In this document: positions 14,211-14,864 of the stretch, one piece after another | How positions within the stretch are numbered: position 1 is the stretch's first letter | How the letters are laid out: each line of letters opens with the position of its first letter | Assembly: GCA_964604675.1 (NCBI GenBank) | Contig: CAZSAT010000157.1 | Location: forward strand, 1 to 14,864 | DNA from: CAZSAT01 sp964604675 | Lineage (GTDB): Bacteria; Myxococcota_A; UBA796; CAJQPC01 | Direction of reading: 5' to 3' | DNA length: 14,864 bases | Translations under genes and position numbers: made by a program | The notes under the pieces: model-generated | What the model was told of the DNA's origin: nothing | Databases searched by the model: none | The model's input: the letters and a program-made list of their open reading frames with translations, nothing else

Positions 14211-14215
14211 GGCGC

Positions 14216-14509
14216 ATGGACAAGCCCGACGACCTGCTGCACGGCGTCACGCTCAAGGCGATGCTCGAGGACCTCGTGGGGCGTCGTGGGTGGGAGGACC
14301 TCGCCTTCCACGTCCGCATCCGGTGCTTCCAGCAGGACCCCACGATCGGCTCGAGCCTGGCCTTCCTCCGGCGCACGCCCTGGGCGCGGGCCAAGGTCGA
14401 GGCGTTGTACGAGCGCGACCAGCGGATGCTCCGGCGCAAGCGGAAGCGCAACGCCATGCGCAAGGCGCGGCGTCGCTACAAGGCCTCGCTCGAGGCGGCG
14501 GAAGAGTAG
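14216..14509 (+). CDS. VF530/DUF2132-family protein with basic C-terminal tail
   Basis: A 97-residue cytoplasmic protein. Residues about 7-65 fit the VF530 (DUF2132) family closely: LLHGVTLKAMLEDLV, GWEDLAFHVRIRCF, DPTIGSSLAFLRRTPWARAKVEALY. The family is small, usually about 70-80 residues, and has been suggested to bind DNA; its role is not established. Here it carries an added tail of about 32 residues (66-97) very rich in Arg/Lys (RRKRKR, RKARRR), predicted helical, which could bind nucleic acid or ribosomes. ATG 14216 is the natural start because family similarity begins within a few residues of it. It is convergent with the small secreted-protein gene, 34 bp between stops. Confidence 0.88.
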   Translation: MDKPDDLLHGVTLKAMLEDLVGRRGWEDLAFHVRIRCFQQDPTIGSSLAFLRRTPWARAKVEALYERDQRMLRRKRKRNAMRKARRRYKASLEAAEE

Positions 14510-14540
14510 TCAGGCTCGGTCCTGGCGCACTATCCGCGAG

Positions 14541-14560
14541 GCCTCACTCCGGAGCGAGGC
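14541..14560. terminator. Near-perfect 20-bp inverted repeat between convergent genes
   Basis: GCCTCaCTCC/GGAGcGAGGC folds with one mismatch and essentially no loop unless the central pairs open. It lies 32 bp after the VF530-family stop and covers the last codons of the convergent small gene. It has no T-tract. It may act as a weak bidirectional terminator or simply be a GC-rich coincidence. Confidence 0.25.
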
Positions 14561-14858
14561 ATCCCTCGACGTCTGCCAGCGTCGCGACCACCCGGTAGAG
14601 CCGGCCGTCCACGCCGATGGTGAACACGCTCAGATCCCGGAGCTCGGCCGATGCCCCGGCGGGGACGATGCTGGCGGCGGCGTGCGCCGACGTCGCCCGC
14701 GCCACCGACTGGTCGACCAGCACCGGTTGCTCGCACAGGTTGACCAGCGCGGTGCTCTCGCCGGTGAACGCGAGCTCCACGCAGGCCGGCTGGCCCGTGA
14801 AGGTGAAGGTCTCGTCCGGGCAGGCGGCGATCGCGGCGGCGAGTAGCAGGGTGACCAT
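14544..14858 (-). CDS. Small secreted protein or lipoprotein, unknown function
   Basis: A 104-residue protein starting MVTLLLAAAIAAC, which reads either as a lipobox (IAAC, Cys 13) or as a type I signal cleaved after AIA. The mature part has Cys at 26, 42 and 99, enough for one disulfide plus the lipid-bearing Cys. Beta-rich segments (ACVELAFTG, ALVNLCEQPVLVD, SVFTIGVDGRLYRVVATL) suggest a small sandwich or barrel fold. I do not recognise a family. The GC-rich coding bias and clean start and stop support a real gene. Its upstream region is cut off by the window edge, so promoter and operon context are unknown. Confidence 0.68.
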   Translation of the reverse strand: MVTLLLAAAIAACPDETFTFTGQPACVELAFTGESTALVNLCEQPVLVDQSVARATSAHAAASIVPAGASAELRDLSVFTIGVDGRLYRVVATLADVEGCLAPE

Positions 14859-14864
14859 GGGCGC

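Overview
The window is very GC-rich (roughly 70% by eye), almost free of intergenic space, and carries no RNA gene, insertion sequence or CRISPR array that I can see. It looks like a draft scaffold, because a run of exactly ten Ns (4499-4508) sits inside a gene. The gene content suggests a Myxococcota-like (former deltaproteobacterial) organism: several stand-alone receivers, a sulfatase-superfamily lipoprotein ending in ALGYVE, a lipoprotein hydrolase with Asp-rich calcium-type loops, a QWGLGLL-type outer-membrane barrel, and Asp/Glu-rich lipoproteins. This placement is inference; no marker gene is present.

Layout. 1-2448 is a two-component signalling patch: the C-terminal end of a histidine kinase (+), an Rcp1-like receiver (-), a receiver-histidine kinase hybrid whose receiver lacks its phosphoacceptor Asp (+), and another single-domain receiver (-). 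2501-4874 (-) is a lipoprotein of the sulfatase/alkaline phosphatase superfamily with Thr in the nucleophile position, interrupted by the N gap. Divergent from it, 5010-5993 (+) is a lipoprotein with five c-type heme motifs. 6090-10447 (+) is a two-gene operon: a 987-residue lipoprotein alpha/beta-hydrolase overlapping by ATGA an outer-membrane beta-barrel. The gene order recalls the Vibrio VolA/FadL lipid-scavenging pair. 12669-10448 (-) is a second coupled operon: phosphatidylserine synthase (pssA), then a metallophosphoesterase with an unassigned C-terminal half. The right end has an NBR1-type Ig lipoprotein (+), a secreted PEBP-family protein (-), a VF530-family protein with a long basic tail (+) and a small secreted Cys-containing protein (-).

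Two signals cut across the gene list. First, at six of the starts that lack a Shine-Dalgarno, a TA-starting hexamer lies exactly 5-6 nt upstream of the start codon (TAGGCT, TACGCT, TAGCGT, TACCCG, TACCGA, TAACCC), the geometry of a -10 box on a leaderless transcript. Second, all seven exported proteins with a visible start have tiny signal peptides (Cys at residue 7, 7, 7, 9 or 13, or cleavage near residue 10) with no Lys/Arg n-region. The two signals support each other: where the -10 box abuts the ATG, there is no room for a longer signal peptide.

Genes are packed with convergent ends overlapping (8 and 31 bp), abutting (0 bp) or nearly so (4 and 34 bp). Much of the window concerns the cell envelope: phospholipid synthesis, lipid or ester hydrolysis at the surface, an outer-membrane pore and surface lipoproteins.
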